Positions 1 through 12,159 are shown, counted from the first letter of the stretch. The stretch is 46,042 nt of DNA from Spongospora subterranea (GCA_900404475.1 OUQQ01000136.1:44529-90570); one strand, 5' to 3'. Numbers and translations are program-made. The notes: a model not told the origin generated them from the letters alone.

Positions 1-839
1 GGTATCGTCAATGATGTTGCATCTTCGTGGATCCTTGTCGTCAATTTTTCGGTTATCGTCATAATTGGCTTGTATTTCAGAGGAATTCCTCCGCGGCTTC
101 GCCGTTTCAGCATGGTTAGCCAAAGGATTTTGTAAAGAACCATATATTGATGAGTGCTAAACAGTTTATGTTGAACATCATGATGGCGATTGTAATGCTT
201 CTAACTCTCCATCCAAGTATAATCGTGATTCTACTTGCGATTCCCATATTCTTTGATTTATATGCACAATTTTCTCGTCAAGGCAACATTATTATTCCAC
301 TTTTTCTCTACCGGCGGTCAGAGGACCATCCTGAAGGTCCCGATCTTGAATTACATAATCCATTGATGCATCTGGACCCAGGTTAAACTTGTGTTGCTAG
401 CTTCTAACTGATATCATCATGCTGATATCATGTTGTTTCAGCTGACGACAATCGACATATCGATCCACTTCATGATAGACCTGTTCTTTCGCGCCCTCAT
501 CAGTGGACTCCATCTCTCTCTTATCAAGTACGCTCATTGTTATATTATTCAATTGTTGTTAACGAATTTTAGGTAGAGGATCTCGAAATGCGATTATTCG
601 ACTTCTTATGGTATGGTGCTTTGCTTTCCTTCCCCGAACCAACTATCAGTGGCCTTTCAATCGCGATCATTAGCGTGCTTTTTGTTTTCGTTAGCACGGT
701 TATGATCTGTCCGTTTTTCCAACTTGATATCAAGCCTTTGCCCCTCGCATTTCTTCTAATTATTTCTATGGAGGCACTGAGGGTTGTTCTCATTGATGTT
801 TCTCTTGAACGTATAATTGTATCCACCCTTAATCTATAG
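1..839 (+). CDS. Multi-spanning membrane protein, 3' part only (unrecognised)
   Basis: The last four exons of a gene that begins before the window: 1-114, 165-381, 442-527 and 573-839, joined by introns of 50, 60 and 45 bp. All junctions are in phase and give 227 residues ending at a TAG stop. The visible part is very hydrophobic. Probable membrane segments lie around SSWILVVNFSVIVIIG, MAIVMLLTL...ILLAIPIF, SGLSIAIISVLFVFV and LPLAFLLIISMEALRVV, with a hydrophilic loop rich in D, E, R and H between the second and third. The first intron could be misread as a 23-bp intron (132-154); using the donor at 115 gives a normal 50-bp intron. I do not recognise the family. The final helix weakly resembles the end of P-type ATPases, but the long loop before it does not fit, so no function is assigned. 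Confidence 0.5.
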
Positions 840-1914
840 CATACATTCAAACTTTTATTCATGACAATGGTCGATCGATATACTAATAACTGGAGCCCTC
901 GTGAAAAGAGAGTACACTTAACGTGCCCCTGCCTTGCCAGTTTCACTTGCTCAGTTTTTGAACCTTTTTATATACGTGCACTGGCGATGCCGTCCTTGTG
1001 ATCTGATATAGTATTGTAAAAGGGTTGGTCGATACTTCAGACCAATATACCTGTGAAATATCCATGATTGGTCCACCGAGATATGGAATCGATGGGTTTG
1101 TGCCTAGCCCTTTTAGGATCCGTTCTCTCCCTGCGAGACCAAGGCCATGCCTGTGACACCATTTCTATGTTAGATTATGCACGTAATAAATGCCAAGGAC
1201 TTGCCCTTTCTTATCGAACCGATGACGATGTATTCCGGTATAAAATTTCGGATCTGTCATCTTTTCAAAGGCTGGTGTTGACCGAGCATTACCCGTTCTC
1301 GACATCCCTTTTTTCTCATCATTTTCCTCATCAGCTGTTAAGAACATGGACGGCACGAAATCCCTTTCTAGTCTATTCTGTTTTCCTAGACCATGACTAA
1401 AAACCACTGTTGATATCATATTTCTGGCAGTGCCTTCCCGAGAAGCCATTACCCGCTGCTGTCGAACCGATGTTTATGGAAACCGGTATAAAGATTAGGG
1501 TCTGTCATCCTGGCCAGAACTTCGTCCTTGTCCGGAACTACCTTCTTTTTTCTCTCATTGCCCATAGAATTTCGTAGAACCGACATGAAACATGATCCTC
1601 TTGGTGTATTTGATTAAGGCACGCGCCAGGATTGCGAGAACTGCCAGAAGAAAGGCGGTTTGTACCTTGTTGCCCATGTATTTTTATGTACGATATGTTG
1701 TTTATTTATGACTCTTTTTCATTACTAGGTATATTAACCATTAACCGTCTGCCTATGGCTAAAAACCTTTTTTCTTTGATCGCAATGGCGAGGAAAATAT
1801 TGGAGATGGAAACAAGCCCAACACATATGTGTAATATAAACGAGTTGAACGAAGGTTTAGATATTACCTAGAAAGCAAATTGACCTATGGGAAACGCGAT
1901 AAGATCATGAACTG
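840..1914. other. Intergenic, no recognisable gene; diverged short duplication
   Basis: About 1.1 kb between the membrane-protein gene and the end of RFT1. Open frames occur on both strands but are short and show no family resemblance or convincing exon chain. A 48-bp sequence is repeated in direct orientation at 1214-1261 and 1462-1509, sharing TCGAACCGATG and CCGGTATAAA, so part of this spacer is an old local duplication. Confidence 0.5.
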
Positions 1915-3600
1915 TTATACCTGGAAAGTGCTGCGTGAAATATGTAATACCACTGACGAAATAATCATTGACAATATGACAACTGGGTGAGGCAGGGCCG
2001 ATGACACCAGGGATTTGAAGGAGACTCGAAGATAAGTATGAATAAAGTGTAAGCTGTATGCGATACGAGCAACCATTGATAGAGAGTTTGAGAGAATTAA
2101 ACCAGCAGCACCAAAAGGAACAACTAGTACCGACAGCAATACATACAGCACTACAATCTCTCAGAGCAATCAAGCAACTTATCTTTGATTCTTACGCGAA
2201 AAAGGAATCAGTATGATACTGTACACTCTCAAACCCTTTTCAGAAATGACGGAAAACATGAACGCCTCCGTCACGCCATTGATGGCCAAAAGAAAAATAT
2301 AAACGCAATAGAGAGAGAGAATCTCAGGCGCCTGACTGTTCTGGCTCCATGTATGGCCGTATAACATGTGTAAGACCAGAAACGAATATGCGGGACCAAA
2401 GGCAAGCCCAAGCGCTCCAATCATCATCATCAGCTTGAGTAAGAATTGTAAATCTTCCTGTAATGAAGACTTTGAGCTCGACATCTGAAACGGCATTCGG
2501 TCATCAAAAAATGTTAAGGAAAACATGAAAAACTACGCAGAAAAAAATGTTCTCCCGACGTTTAATGAAGAATCACACGTTAAAGCATCCAAAACGAAAG
2601 CACCTTTGAAAAATGCAGAGATGCAACTTCTTCGATTGGTTGAAACAAAAACCGTGCAACGAGAGATCCCAGATTCTGGACGACGCCATAAACTCCTATC
2701 ATAACCAGGTGAGGAGAAAACCATATAGTTTGTGATCGTTTACCTTGAGCATATGGATCTTGACGAACAGCGACCAGCGCTATCTTCTCACCCTCCGTCA
2801 GAAGATACTTTTCAATTGATTGGAAAGTAAACATCATTCCAAGACCTGACATGGTTTTGTCAATCCATGTCCCATCCGGGAATCTACCCGGAAGCGACAT
2901 CGTAGAGCGTCGATAAAACGCGTCTGCTGCGTATATGAGCAGCTTCCCGGACGAAAATATAATTTGAGCATACGCATAAGCAATAAGACCCATTGAAAAA
3001 GGAGGAACAATCAAAATGCAAGTTATCACAATGCGAACGACGGCGCAAAATGATTCGATTGCAACACGGGCGGCAATGCGAGATTCTATGGAAGCGGATA
3101 TATAGAACGGCTCAGATATCATATCTACAACGAGCGCAACCGAATAAATTGATAGGCATGAGATTAATTGTGGAGATACGTCGGTCGATTTAGCATAGAG
3201 TAATGAGAAGGTGATCACAACAGAAACGGGCATTGATATTAACCAGGACGCGTTAATGCAGGATTGGGTATGATGGGAGTCATTCCCACGAATGGCGATG
3301 CGACGCAACGGTTCCCGCGATATAAACAGCACCTACAGAAAATTGGATGTTTCAATCTTTTCATTTGTTCAAGCGCACGAATGAAGAAGTTGTTAAATCA
3401 CTCAAATGACCATAAATCGAATGTCATCAGATACGTCGTCAATATTTTTATATTCGTACTGTTGAGTCCAGCAAAGCGAGCATCATCGTGGCGCCATACT
3501 GTTCCACAGACAGTGTCCGGGTGATGACCACGTTGAGGATGAAGGTCAGCGACCGCGACAGGACCTGTTGTCCCAGTAATAAAGACAGCCATTTCAGCAT
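1915..3600 (-). CDS. RFT1: RFT1 homologue, ER membrane protein of N-glycosylation
   Basis: Five exons on the minus strand: 3600-3460, 3332-2744, 2695-2604, 2484-2196 and 2150-1915. Together they give 448 residues, with introns of 127, 48, 119 and 45 bp, all in phase. RFT1 is a polytopic ER protein needed for use of the dolichol-linked Man5GlcNAc2 donor; whether it flips the lipid itself is disputed. Family hallmarks are clear: LSRSLTFILN near the start, STVLFISREPLRR across the first intron, LLTEGEK, GVYGVVQNLGSLVARF and FQPIEE in the middle, LLAINGVTEAFMF, then VPFGAAGLILSN and RIAYSLHFIH at the end. The protein is shorter than animal or yeast RFT1 (about 540-570). The start at MLKWLSLLLGQQ was chosen because the family begins just before this helix; an in-frame ATG further upstream exists in repeat-rich DNA. 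Confidence 0.93.
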
Positions 3601-3655
3601 GATGGCGGTGTCGTCACTTCCCAACGTGTTCAATAGCGGTCTGATGGTAATATAG

Positions 3656-3745
3656 ATATCCCTTATGACCTTTACCATACGTGTACAATACCATACACAG
3701 ACATATCCCTTATGACCTTTACCATACGTGTATAATACCAATACG
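3656..3745. repeat. Two-copy tandem repeat, 47-bp period
   Basis: A sequence containing TATCCCTTATGACCTTTACC occurs at 3656-3693 and again from 3703, almost identical over about 38 bp. It lies just upstream of the RFT1 start codon and probably falls in its promoter or 5' UTR. Confidence 0.8.
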
Positions 3746-4305
3746 CACTTTGTTTTTCTTTTCAAAAATATTCGTGGTGTAATTGTCATCGCATTTTTAT
3801 GTAGACTTCAATAACAACAGAAGGTTTGGTGTCTGATTAACTTGATTGGTGTGTTGTTTATCATTGGGCTAATACAGATCAAAGGGGTTCTCATGGCTGG
3901 CTGGTCTCATAAAATTAAAAAATAGTTTGAATTGCCAACAAGTTAATCGGATCATGGACCCTGTAGGCCACATGGTTTATTGTTTTGGGTTGTTGACACG
4001 CCATAAATGCTGTCGGTTTCTGTGGATTGCGTCTGCCGTCGGTAGATAAGCTGCTCTGAACTTGTTGCTGAAAGACTCGTGGATGGTGCATATAGATTTG
4101 TTCAACGGCGTGTCCAGGCCTAGTTTCATGCCCTTCGATGTTATGTCGGGAACGATGACCACATTAAAAAAACCTCCTTTCCGAATGGTACTCGACCCAC
4201 TGACACGTAGTTTGACATTCAATAGTGGATGAAGATTGATTCACAATACCCGCAAATACAGTTTCAAATATTGATTAATGGTGCGATAGTCTGGAATCAA
4301 AATAA
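3746..4305. other. Intergenic upstream of RFT1, nothing recognised
   Basis: About 560 bp with short open frames on both strands only. I see no domain, RNA or transposon signature before the repeat-rich segment that starts near 4306. Confidence 0.4.
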
Positions 4306-5560
4306 TTGAGTTGGTATTGGCTGGGGCGGAATGTTACTGAACACGACAAGTTGCTGCGTTGGTTTCGGCCAACACCATTGCGATTTTTCAAAACGACAAA
4401 GGGCTTTAAATTCCCAATCGCACTGACAATACCCGGAAGTGTATTTTGTCCACGCGTGGACAGTCCACCCAAAAATAAGTGCCCCAGTGGACGCACTAAG
4501 TTATATACACTCTTTATTAGTTACACGCGGCGCAGCACAGTACAGTGGACTCCGATGGAGTGACCTCCTTTAATTCATTATTTAGACGATTGATTTGATG
4601 TAAGCCTCCAACTGGCGTGATCAACGCATTATTGATGATATGGTTGTGATCCATGCATCTGTGATTGATGACATAGTCCCCTGCCTTTCGATCGAATGTC
4701 AGATTGACATACCAACTGCAAGTGGATTTTAGTCGTTTCTCTTTCGGTGATTCTTGATCCCTATAGTTGCAATAGATTTTGACAAAACGACTCCACATGT
4801 CAATCGAATCCGAAGTGTTGGCGGTGAACAGCCATTTCTTATCCCTTGATATATTTGTTCAACATGCACGCGAGTTCGCTCTTGCTAACGGGTTTGCGTT
4901 TGGGTGTAATTCGCACCCTGTTTCGCTGCTTAGCCTCCTTCGTTTCCAGATTCGTCGTCGCATGTAACTCGCATCCATTTTCGGTGCTTAATCCCCATCC
5001 AATACAAGGAGCTGGATCCAAACATTGGTCGCCAAATCTACTGCAACTTCAGGGATTAAGAAATACCGAACGAGAAACGACTGAAGTCCACTTGCAGTTG
5101 GTATGTCAATCTGACATTCGATCGAAAGGCAGGGGACTATGTCGTCAATCACAGATTCATGGATCACAACCATATCATCAATGATGCGTTGATCACGCCA
5201 GTTGGAGGCTTACATCAAATTAATCTTTTATCGAACTTGAAAACGGAAGAGCGTGAGATGATTCACCTGCTATCGCGATACAATTTGCCACTAAGCAAGG
5301 TTTCAAATATATATCCTCGCCAATACCCTTGGCGCCGCTGAATGCGGTGTTTTTTAGATTGGAGATATGCTGGAGGGTTCGAACCCTGGCCGGACATATT
5401 CAACGTCACTTTTATCGCGACAAGTTCGTAGCCGGAAAGAAGGCAGGATACGCTGTCCGAGAAAATGGTGGTTTGTTTTGCTACTCTATGGACATGTCGC
5501 AAACGCGTGGACAAAAGACACTTCCGGACAATACCGGGTCTTGACTTGTTTCCATTGCCA
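4306..5560. mobile_element. Decayed MULE-like element with FAR1/WRKY-GCM1-type zinc finger, inverted duplicate
   Basis: Two diverged copies face each other. The minus-strand copy (about 4798-4560) encodes a zinc-binding pattern of two cysteines, TCSWYVNLTF, and a terminal DHNH. The plus-strand copy (about 5066-5340) encodes TCSWYVNLTFDRK, GDYVVNHRF, DHNHIIND and LITPVGGLHQIN. This is the DNA-binding fold that precedes the transposase in FAR1/MULE transposons. Between the arms, plus-strand 4845-4960 reads IFVQHAREFALANGFAF, the usual first part of a FAR1 domain. Outer flanks also match in inverse: about 4425-4465 against 5500-5545, sharing GTCCACGCG and GGAAGTGT, and both encode GSVFCPRV. No transposase catalytic domain remains, so the element is dead. 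Confidence 0.62.
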
Positions 5561-6640
5561 CTGCAACCAATGGGACCTTAGGTTTGGCTTTTGGAGAAGG
5601 ATTCGAATGTAGCCAAACAGGACCGATTGGATTCAACAGGTAGCACAACCTGACCAGCTGCATTGCGAGTGAGGAACATGGCAACACGGTGAGGAAACCG
5701 TAGGCGAAATGGGGTCTGAGGGAGTGGATGGCCATGGCGAGATGAAGTTGTTGAATGCGTTGGTGAGGTCAAGGAGAATGTATGAACCTTCAAGGATGCA
5801 TCGCGGTACACTTGTTCATGAGCTTGCCAAACAATCTGCCCGATTCGGCCTGGGGTTGCCGACAAAGGGATGACGTTCGCCGTCAAATGGTCCAGGTGAG
5901 CAAGAGACTCTGAGCACATCCCAGACGCCATGCCCTGGTTAGATACGCCCAATCGCTGTCGGCCGGCCAGATTCTTGCTCGCCTGGCCAGTCTTGATAGC
6001 GACATCCTTTACTCTGTCGGCACCAACTGGCGGAATCGAGCCCACTGTATGGTAACCACATGATCAAGTGTACCGCGATGCTTCCCCGAAGGCTCATACA
6101 TTCTCCTCGATCTCACCAACGCATTCAACACTGTAAACCGCCGTCATCTCGTCATGGTTTCCCTCCCACAGACCCCACCTCTTTCGCTGCTGCACAAAGC
6201 AGTCGGCGAGGTCGGCCACGAGCTTTCTTCGTCGCAACGCGTTGGTCAAGTTGACCCGCTTGATCCTCTCATCTTCTCTTACTGCTACAGCGTCCGTCTC
6301 TCGCGTCCAATCGAAGCCCTTCCAGCCGCTCAAAGTCGAGAAATGGGGTAACTAGAGTTCTAGACGATACCATTGTCTTCCTCCCTTCCATCTGCCACTC
6401 ACAGGCGCCCTCAAATCCCACGACGTCTCCGCCCAACCGCGTCCAGACTCATCCTCTCTCATCCTTACTCATCTCACGCGTTCCTTGGACGGCGATGGGC
6501 TTTCGGCTGAGGGGGCCGTGTCACTGGTGGTCTTCTTGAGGGTTATCGTGCCCTCGCTGGTGGTCCCGGCCCCGAACTGGCAGCCAAGATTATCGCCACC
6601 CGTGGCCCTGATTCGTGAGGAGCTGCCAACGGGCCACCCA
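5561..6640. mobile_element. Decayed LINE-type (non-LTR) reverse transcriptase, two inverted copies
   Basis: The plus-strand copy, read with frame changes, carries YILLDLTNAFNTVNRRHL (about 6099-6155), then VDPLDPLIFSYC, the relic of the QGDPLGPLLF block (about 6250-6290), then LDDTIVFLPS (about 6365-6395), the relic of the YxDD catalytic loop. It continues to GYRALAGGPGPELAAKI near 6545-6600. The minus-strand copy (about 5830-5560) repeats EGSYILLDLTNAFN and then diverges. Frameshifts and stops break both copies, so neither is functional. The arms pair at about 5683-5830 and 6066-6230, giving a palindromic layout like that of the neighbouring FAR1 element. The family within the non-LTR elements cannot be named from these fragments. 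Confidence 0.65.
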
Positions 6641-6815
6641 GGAGATATCCCTCGAATCGTGTAAAAAGTGTTAAGACAATTGAAGTGAAAGCCATATGTG
6701 CAAGTGCATAAAGAATCATTCTGACCTCAAAAGTGTGTGTCTCACCTCGCTGCTCAACCCTAAGATATACGATGACTTGACCTGAAGAATTTGGATTAGG
6801 ACATAGTGTCTTTGA

Positions 6816-7000
6816 AGACTTCTGGCGAATGGAATGTAAGCGGGGAGAGATGCTATTCCTGCTGTCAGCATCTTTCAAAATTTGAGCTAAAATCTTGCCA
6901 GTTGGAAAAGACTTCTGGCGAATGGAATGTAAGCGGGAGAGATGCTATTCCTGCTGTCAGCATCTTTTAAAATTTAAGCTAAAATCTTGCCAGTTGGAAC
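6816..7000. repeat. Tandem duplication, about 92-93 bp, two copies
   Basis: The segment starting AGACTTCTGGCGAATGGAAT is present at 6816-6908 and again at 6909-7000. The copies differ by a few substitutions and one missing G. It closes the transposon-rich block and overlaps no recognised gene. Confidence 0.9.
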
Positions 7001-10000
7001 ACAGAACTGCTCCTCTTGAATGAAGTCGAATAACATGCACATAAGCAGATAATACATTAACTGATGGTCGAATGGAACACGTTCCAAAGTTTCTCTTCCT
7101 TTCTAACTTACACAAACCGGGACAGAGACTGCTGTCCCATTATCGGAGCACCAGTTTGGATCATTACCAGATGATCCAATCTTTTCAACAGTCTACAGAA
7201 GGAATATGTTCCAGTTCATTCCATCAAACATTCTCATATGCTGATTGATAACCTAGAATATTTCCGACGGCAGCATTTTTGTCTCTCTGTCCTTTCTGTA
7301 CGAAATATGTAGATTTGGTTTCCCAGGACCGCACTCTAATGTGTAATCTGAATGACCTCCATCAACTTTGTATTGAACTACACAAGAGAATTCCGAAACT
7401 CCAATGAAATCCGCAATATCCCGCTCACGCAGCAAATAGGATCTGCAGAATTGAATGTTAGTAACTGCTGAATTACCCGACAGAAGCAACCGCCCTTGTT
7501 GTATTGTTGAGTGATCCATGATGGGTCAGGAGCAAGGCGAATGACCTGAAACTGTGCTGATCAGGCTGAACGATAAGTGTTCAGTTCATCGTAATCACAG
7601 AAAATGTGGCTCAGTGACAGACACCCTGTACTCGAATCGCTAGCAGCGAATTCGGGATTCTAACATGGCTTTAGGATTTGAAATCATATCCGCTGGATAG
7701 AATCTTGAATGCAGCGTTTTGGAGAATGTAGCCTATCTTGTCGAGTCCACTTTTCCCCGTTCATCACGAAGAAATTGCTTTGTGAATTGTTGGAAGACCA
7801 TTCAGGCAGATATGAAGGCCTTTTACGGCTCTTATTCCTTGCATCATTAAAAAAATCCAGAAGACAACGATTTCCAGATTACTGACTGTTGGAACTTGGT
7901 GAAACGAGTCCCCGAAGAGGCAGCAAGTGGTGGAACCGGGACGTTTGCCCCGCGAGCAGGTCGAGATTTTGACTCAAGAAGAGCTACGTAGAAGCGAATG
8001 TCATCTTCCCTTTGCCTTGACAGGGTGTTGCCAGGCGCGACTGTAAAGCAGCGTGTTGGCAGTAAAAGCAAAGGCCTATCGTTGAAAACAAACTGGCTTT
8101 GTATTGAGGAGGATGAAGAAGCCGAGAAGGGCATCACGAAAATCGGTGATGCAGCTCAAAAAAGGTGCCGACTGAGCACCCCGGCGATTAAGGTTTACCC
8201 GCGGGAACCTGGCCGTACGCCAGGAGGAGCCCATTGACGGCAGGAGCCTTAACTGCCGCCCGAAATGCCGTCGGGACGACGCCGGTATTGTCCACCAGCT
8301 GATAGATTGGAAACGCATCCAGCGAGAGCCGCGAATTGATTATACGCGCAATGCTGCGTGATTCTCTAAGCACCGATATGAAACCTTGCCATTAAGCAGA
8401 GAGGTGAACAAAAAGGAGTACTCCACATACTCATGAGTGAATTAACCACAGCGCCAGGGAACATCTGCGCTGCATGCTCACTGACAACAGCGGCATCCGT
8501 GTGCACGGCGTCGGTGATAGTCGGGGTAGCCGCGTTCGCCTGGCGCAGCTTTCCCCCCTCCGATCGCCATCAGCTGCTTCGATGTTCGCCATGTTCAGAC
8601 TTCAGAAGAAGCTGCGCCAGGCGAACGCGGCTGCCCCGGCTATCACCGACGCCGAGCACGCGGATGCCGTGATCTGGCATCATGCCGTTGTCAGTGAGCA
8701 TGCAGCGCAAATGTTTCACTGACGCAGGTCGGCAGGTGCGCCGGCGTGGTGGGGGGAGGGGAAGCCATGACGCTACTGTACTCGTTGTCCATTAATAATG
8801 TTTCGCATGTGTGTACGTGCAGTACAGTACGACTAAACAGAACGCACCACGAGGCCGCTCCGCGCAATTCTCACCGCAGCATTTTTGAAACTGTGGGAAA
8901 TAATTCAAGGGGATTACCTACGTGCTCTACGCTCCACGCGATAGATTGTCGATGGCTGCTGTTCAGCCCCCCGAACTCAACCCGCGCAGCATGCAATCTG
9001 TCCGAGAGCTGTTGAACAGATGTCCAATAATTCCTTAACGCTAGTTGCGTATTGTTCAGTTAAAATCGACTCCGTCGAATAAATGCACGCGGAGCCGCCT
9101 CCTGGTGCGTTGGATTAGATTGGTCCGGGTAATCCAGCTTTTTCAATCCGCGCCAGGAGCTTTCAAAACGTGAAGAGATTCCCTAGAAATGCAGCCAATT
9201 TTTTGTCGTACTGTACGGTTAGTTTTTCGGAGCTTCTTTCGACTCCTTCTTCCTTCACCTTACCCTTTTACAGTTCAGATTCTACCTTTATTCTACTCCT
9301 ACAATTTTACCCTCTATTTCTCTGACCTTTCTACCCTCATCCTCTACCCTACCCTATCTACGTACGTGGCAGGGAGTAATTACGATGAAGGGTGTATCTA
9401 CACAGCGAATCAACAACAAATTCCGCAGAGACGAGCATTCTGTTCAAAACAGCGAAAAATTTGCTATCAAAAGGCGAATCAGCAGGCCCTTCCTTTGATT
9501 TACATAGCTGCCAAGAATTTCTACACGCTCAAACAGATCCAGTTAGTTACCTTCTTTTCAAACACAGCACAAAAATGGCAGCAGAAGCGCAATCAGCGAA
9601 ATCGCAATAACCATGCGATTGAAAGTGATGAATCCGACTGATCCTCCTTCATCGTACCTGAATTTAATCGGTAAACAAAGATGAAAGAGAGAGGAGCACG
9701 TTGTGGTCGCCAACGCACAACGGAATAAATCCCGGTACGGTACTCTGCCTTTCATTTTTCTTTGATAGACCATCAAATCGTTCCGAAGCTGAATGTGTTC
9801 TTGTTGATCTGCAATTCCTCCATGAAATGAACTATGATACACACTGAATACAGCAGTGATTGCAGTCAAATCCTGCTTGCTGATAACAGGATGGTTTGCC
9901 CTAGCAGGCTAATCATCCGGACCTGTGTTGCAAAAGTGTAGGGTCGTCGCTAGCACCATCGTAGTTCAGTATTCAGCATGACTTTGTGCATAGTTCTCGT

Positions 10001-10448
10001 GTTTCACTGCAGAGCAGGTTTGATGTAATGGCAAAACATTGTGGCGGACTCAAAGCGCACGCTCGATATCGTTGAAAAGACTGGACATCTTAGATAGATA
10101 CCGAAAAAACCAGTTCTACAACGAGCTAAAAAAGACTTTGAATATCAGTTTGTGGACGTAGCGAATTATTCTGGTACACTCGTTTCAATGTTGCTTGCTA
10201 AAACCACAGTTTAAGACAACAAAGTCACTGTACACTCTCTGTTATCACAAGGGTGCCAGGCAGATCACAACATGACGAGGTGTCAAATGAGCATTGCAAC
10301 AAAAATCAGAGTCGGAAGGACAATTTAGCGGTTGACGTCTTTTTGCCAAACGCAAGCCTGGAAGCTGCGGTAATTAGTGCGATGCAACAATGAACTTGGC
10401 ACTACTACAGCACAATCTTGTTTATTTTTAGTTTCGATCACATAAATA
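7001..10448. other. 3.4 kb without recognisable genes
   Basis: Open frames are short on both strands, and none shows a family signature or an in-phase exon chain. Notable content: the foldback at 8459-8716, a pyrimidine-rich tract at about 9236-9362 with repeated CTACCCT-like words, and several GTACTGTAC/GTACAGTAC words (near 8771, 8820 and 9205). A minus-strand frame at 9558-9869 ends in a hydrophobic helix (MVIAISLIALLLPFLCCV) and could be part of a small membrane protein, but nothing else supports it. Confidence 0.5.
8459..8716. repeat. Large imperfect inverted repeat (foldback)
   Basis: Left arm 8459-8552 and right arm 8609-8716 are reverse complements with a few substitutions and an insertion of roughly 15 bp in the right arm. 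Shared blocks include TGCGCTGCATGCTCACTGAC, GGCGTCGGTGATAG and CGCGTTCGCCTGGCGCAGCT. The loop is 56 bp. The arms are more GC-rich than the flanks. It resembles a foldback or MITE-like element; no protein is encoded. Confidence 0.85.
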
Positions 10449-11853
10449 TTAGTTCTCTGTTCTCGTTTTTTTAGAGTTGATCGTTATTCCAGGAGTTGGA
10501 CTGTTGGACGATGGAGAAAATTCGCTGTCAGTATCGTAACGCGTTCTAAAATTGGCTCCAAAACTAAACGATGACGACGATTCTTGCTTCTCTCGAACTA
10601 GCGAAGCCATAAATCCGGATTGATCTGAGAACAAGTCTGGATCAGGCGGCTGGGACGATGCTCGTCTTTCGCTGATGTTGACGTCAACAGATGTCTCATT
10701 ACAACACAATAGCGTTCGCCAGCCGAAATTCGTTCGAGGGATCTATGGAAACTGTTACGTTTTACAGAATAATGTTAAAGCAACGGCTAATCACCTCGCG
10801 AAAATACAAAAGCAACATTGTCGTTGGGACGATTTCCCAGATCATGGACAGCAAAAACGCAGCCCTGGATACTTCATGTGTCGACCCTGATTCGCTGCCG
10901 ATTTTTATGGATGCTAATCCGAATCTGAGGGGCAACTTGTAAGTTAGCAAAACGATCGAATTCCAAGGAAATCAATTACAGATTTAAGAAGTTATATATA
11001 CAACGAGACAGAAAAATGAGCCAGGTGCACACTGTGATGACAATAATCGTTCGCGTTGACATCCTTCTGAGGCTAAACAATACAACCTGCCCATACTTGA
11101 TATTAGGTACCGAACATCAATGACAAGAGTATATCGGGGCATACCTGATCCGTAGTAGCAGCAATAATGATTAATGCTCCATAGTACGCATACGTTGCCA
11201 CCAGAAGCAGAAACTGTAGCGACATGAAGGTTTGGTGTGTTTTCTCCAAACGAGAAGATCCATCGAAATTAGGGTTTGACGATAAATAAATGTAGACTAT
11301 ACACACTTAAACAATGCATCTTTCACGTATTAATGCAATTTTCTCACCTAGTGTCAACGATATCACTGTCCCGTTTACCATCAGATAGATAGCTCTATAA
11401 CAATGTCGAATTCGGTTCCACTGTCGCTCATATACAAGAAATGCATAGAAAACGCAAATCAAAGAAAACGTGGCAAATTGCAAATCGATCGGTATCTGCG
11501 ACAGTGTTATTAATGTGAACGAACTACTGAGCAATTAAAATATACCCAATACAAGCACAGTTGTAGGAAAATAAAAGACTCGATGTCAGCTGAGAAGAAA
11601 ATCACGCGCGAAGCCGACCATAAGAAACCCAAGCTCAAGAACGCTGTTTGGAAGCTGACGAGAGAATGTTTGAATATCGCAATGCGAGCAACTTCAGTAA
11701 CAATATATGCAATGAGCACATTATCGACAGATATAAATCGAAGTAGAACGTGAGAAACAAAAGTCGAAACCAGAATATTGTTTTCGACTGACGCTGAAAC
11801 ACGCATATGGTGGCGACGGAAGCGTAGGACAAGATAAGAATCCCGGCGAGCAT
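10449..11853 (-). CDS. Seven-transmembrane protein of the TOM1/THH1-GPR137-like superfamily
   Basis: Seven exons: 11853-11702, 11654-11546, 11495-11348, 11296-11145, 11086-10980, 10924-10795 and 10742-10449. Introns are 47-58 bp, every phase matches, and the product is 363 residues. The pattern of membrane helices and the motifs LYWIPIDLQFATFSLICVFY, FLSRCIYNFLN and WEIVPTTMLLLYFRE match plant TOM1/THH1 proteins and, more distantly, animal GPR137. These are vacuolar/lysosomal-type membrane proteins, so this one probably sits in an endomembrane. The last exon is a hydrophilic serine-rich cytosolic tail (SSSSFSFG...SPSSNSPTP). An in-frame stop lies directly before the chosen ATG. A TGTACTGTACAA motif lies about 220 bp upstream. 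The family call is reasonable; the exact orthologue and function are not established. Confidence 0.72.
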
Positions 11854-12070
11854 GGCTCAAGGTGACGTCAAACAGCAGATGTACCGATCAGCATGAAGAT
11901 CTAATTGATTTACGAGGCCGTTAGCAGTCCCATTTTACGTTGTAGGGAAGGGATTAGGGACTATACACGGTAGGGTAACACTATCCGACTGCGATTCGAC
12001 GTGGGAGGTTACAGTGTGTCGACGGGACAGTTCAGTGGTGAAATGGTGATTTGGGGGCAACCAACCCAGG

Positions 12071-12082
12071 TGTACTGTACAA
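12071..12082. promoter_or_regulatory. GTACTGTAC palindromic motif upstream of the TOM1-like gene
   Basis: TGTACTGTACAA lies about 218 bp before the start codon at 11853 (minus strand). Similar words precede other genes here. Its role as a promoter element is inference. Confidence 0.25.
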
Positions 12083-12159
12083 CCGTCGCAAAAGCCGCAG
12101 CGAATACGCCCATGACGCTCAAAGTCGACGACAGATTGTATTAGCAGAATAATAAGTGA

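Noticed and set aside
132..154. A 23-bp intron in the first membrane-protein gene
   Set aside because: A donor at 115 gives a normal 50-bp intron (115-164) with a branch-point-like CTAAAC and correct phase.
5372..5392. GGGTTCGAACCC as a tRNA T-arm
   Set aside because: No matching acceptor or anticodon stem is found on either strand; the word is a palindrome within transposon relic DNA.
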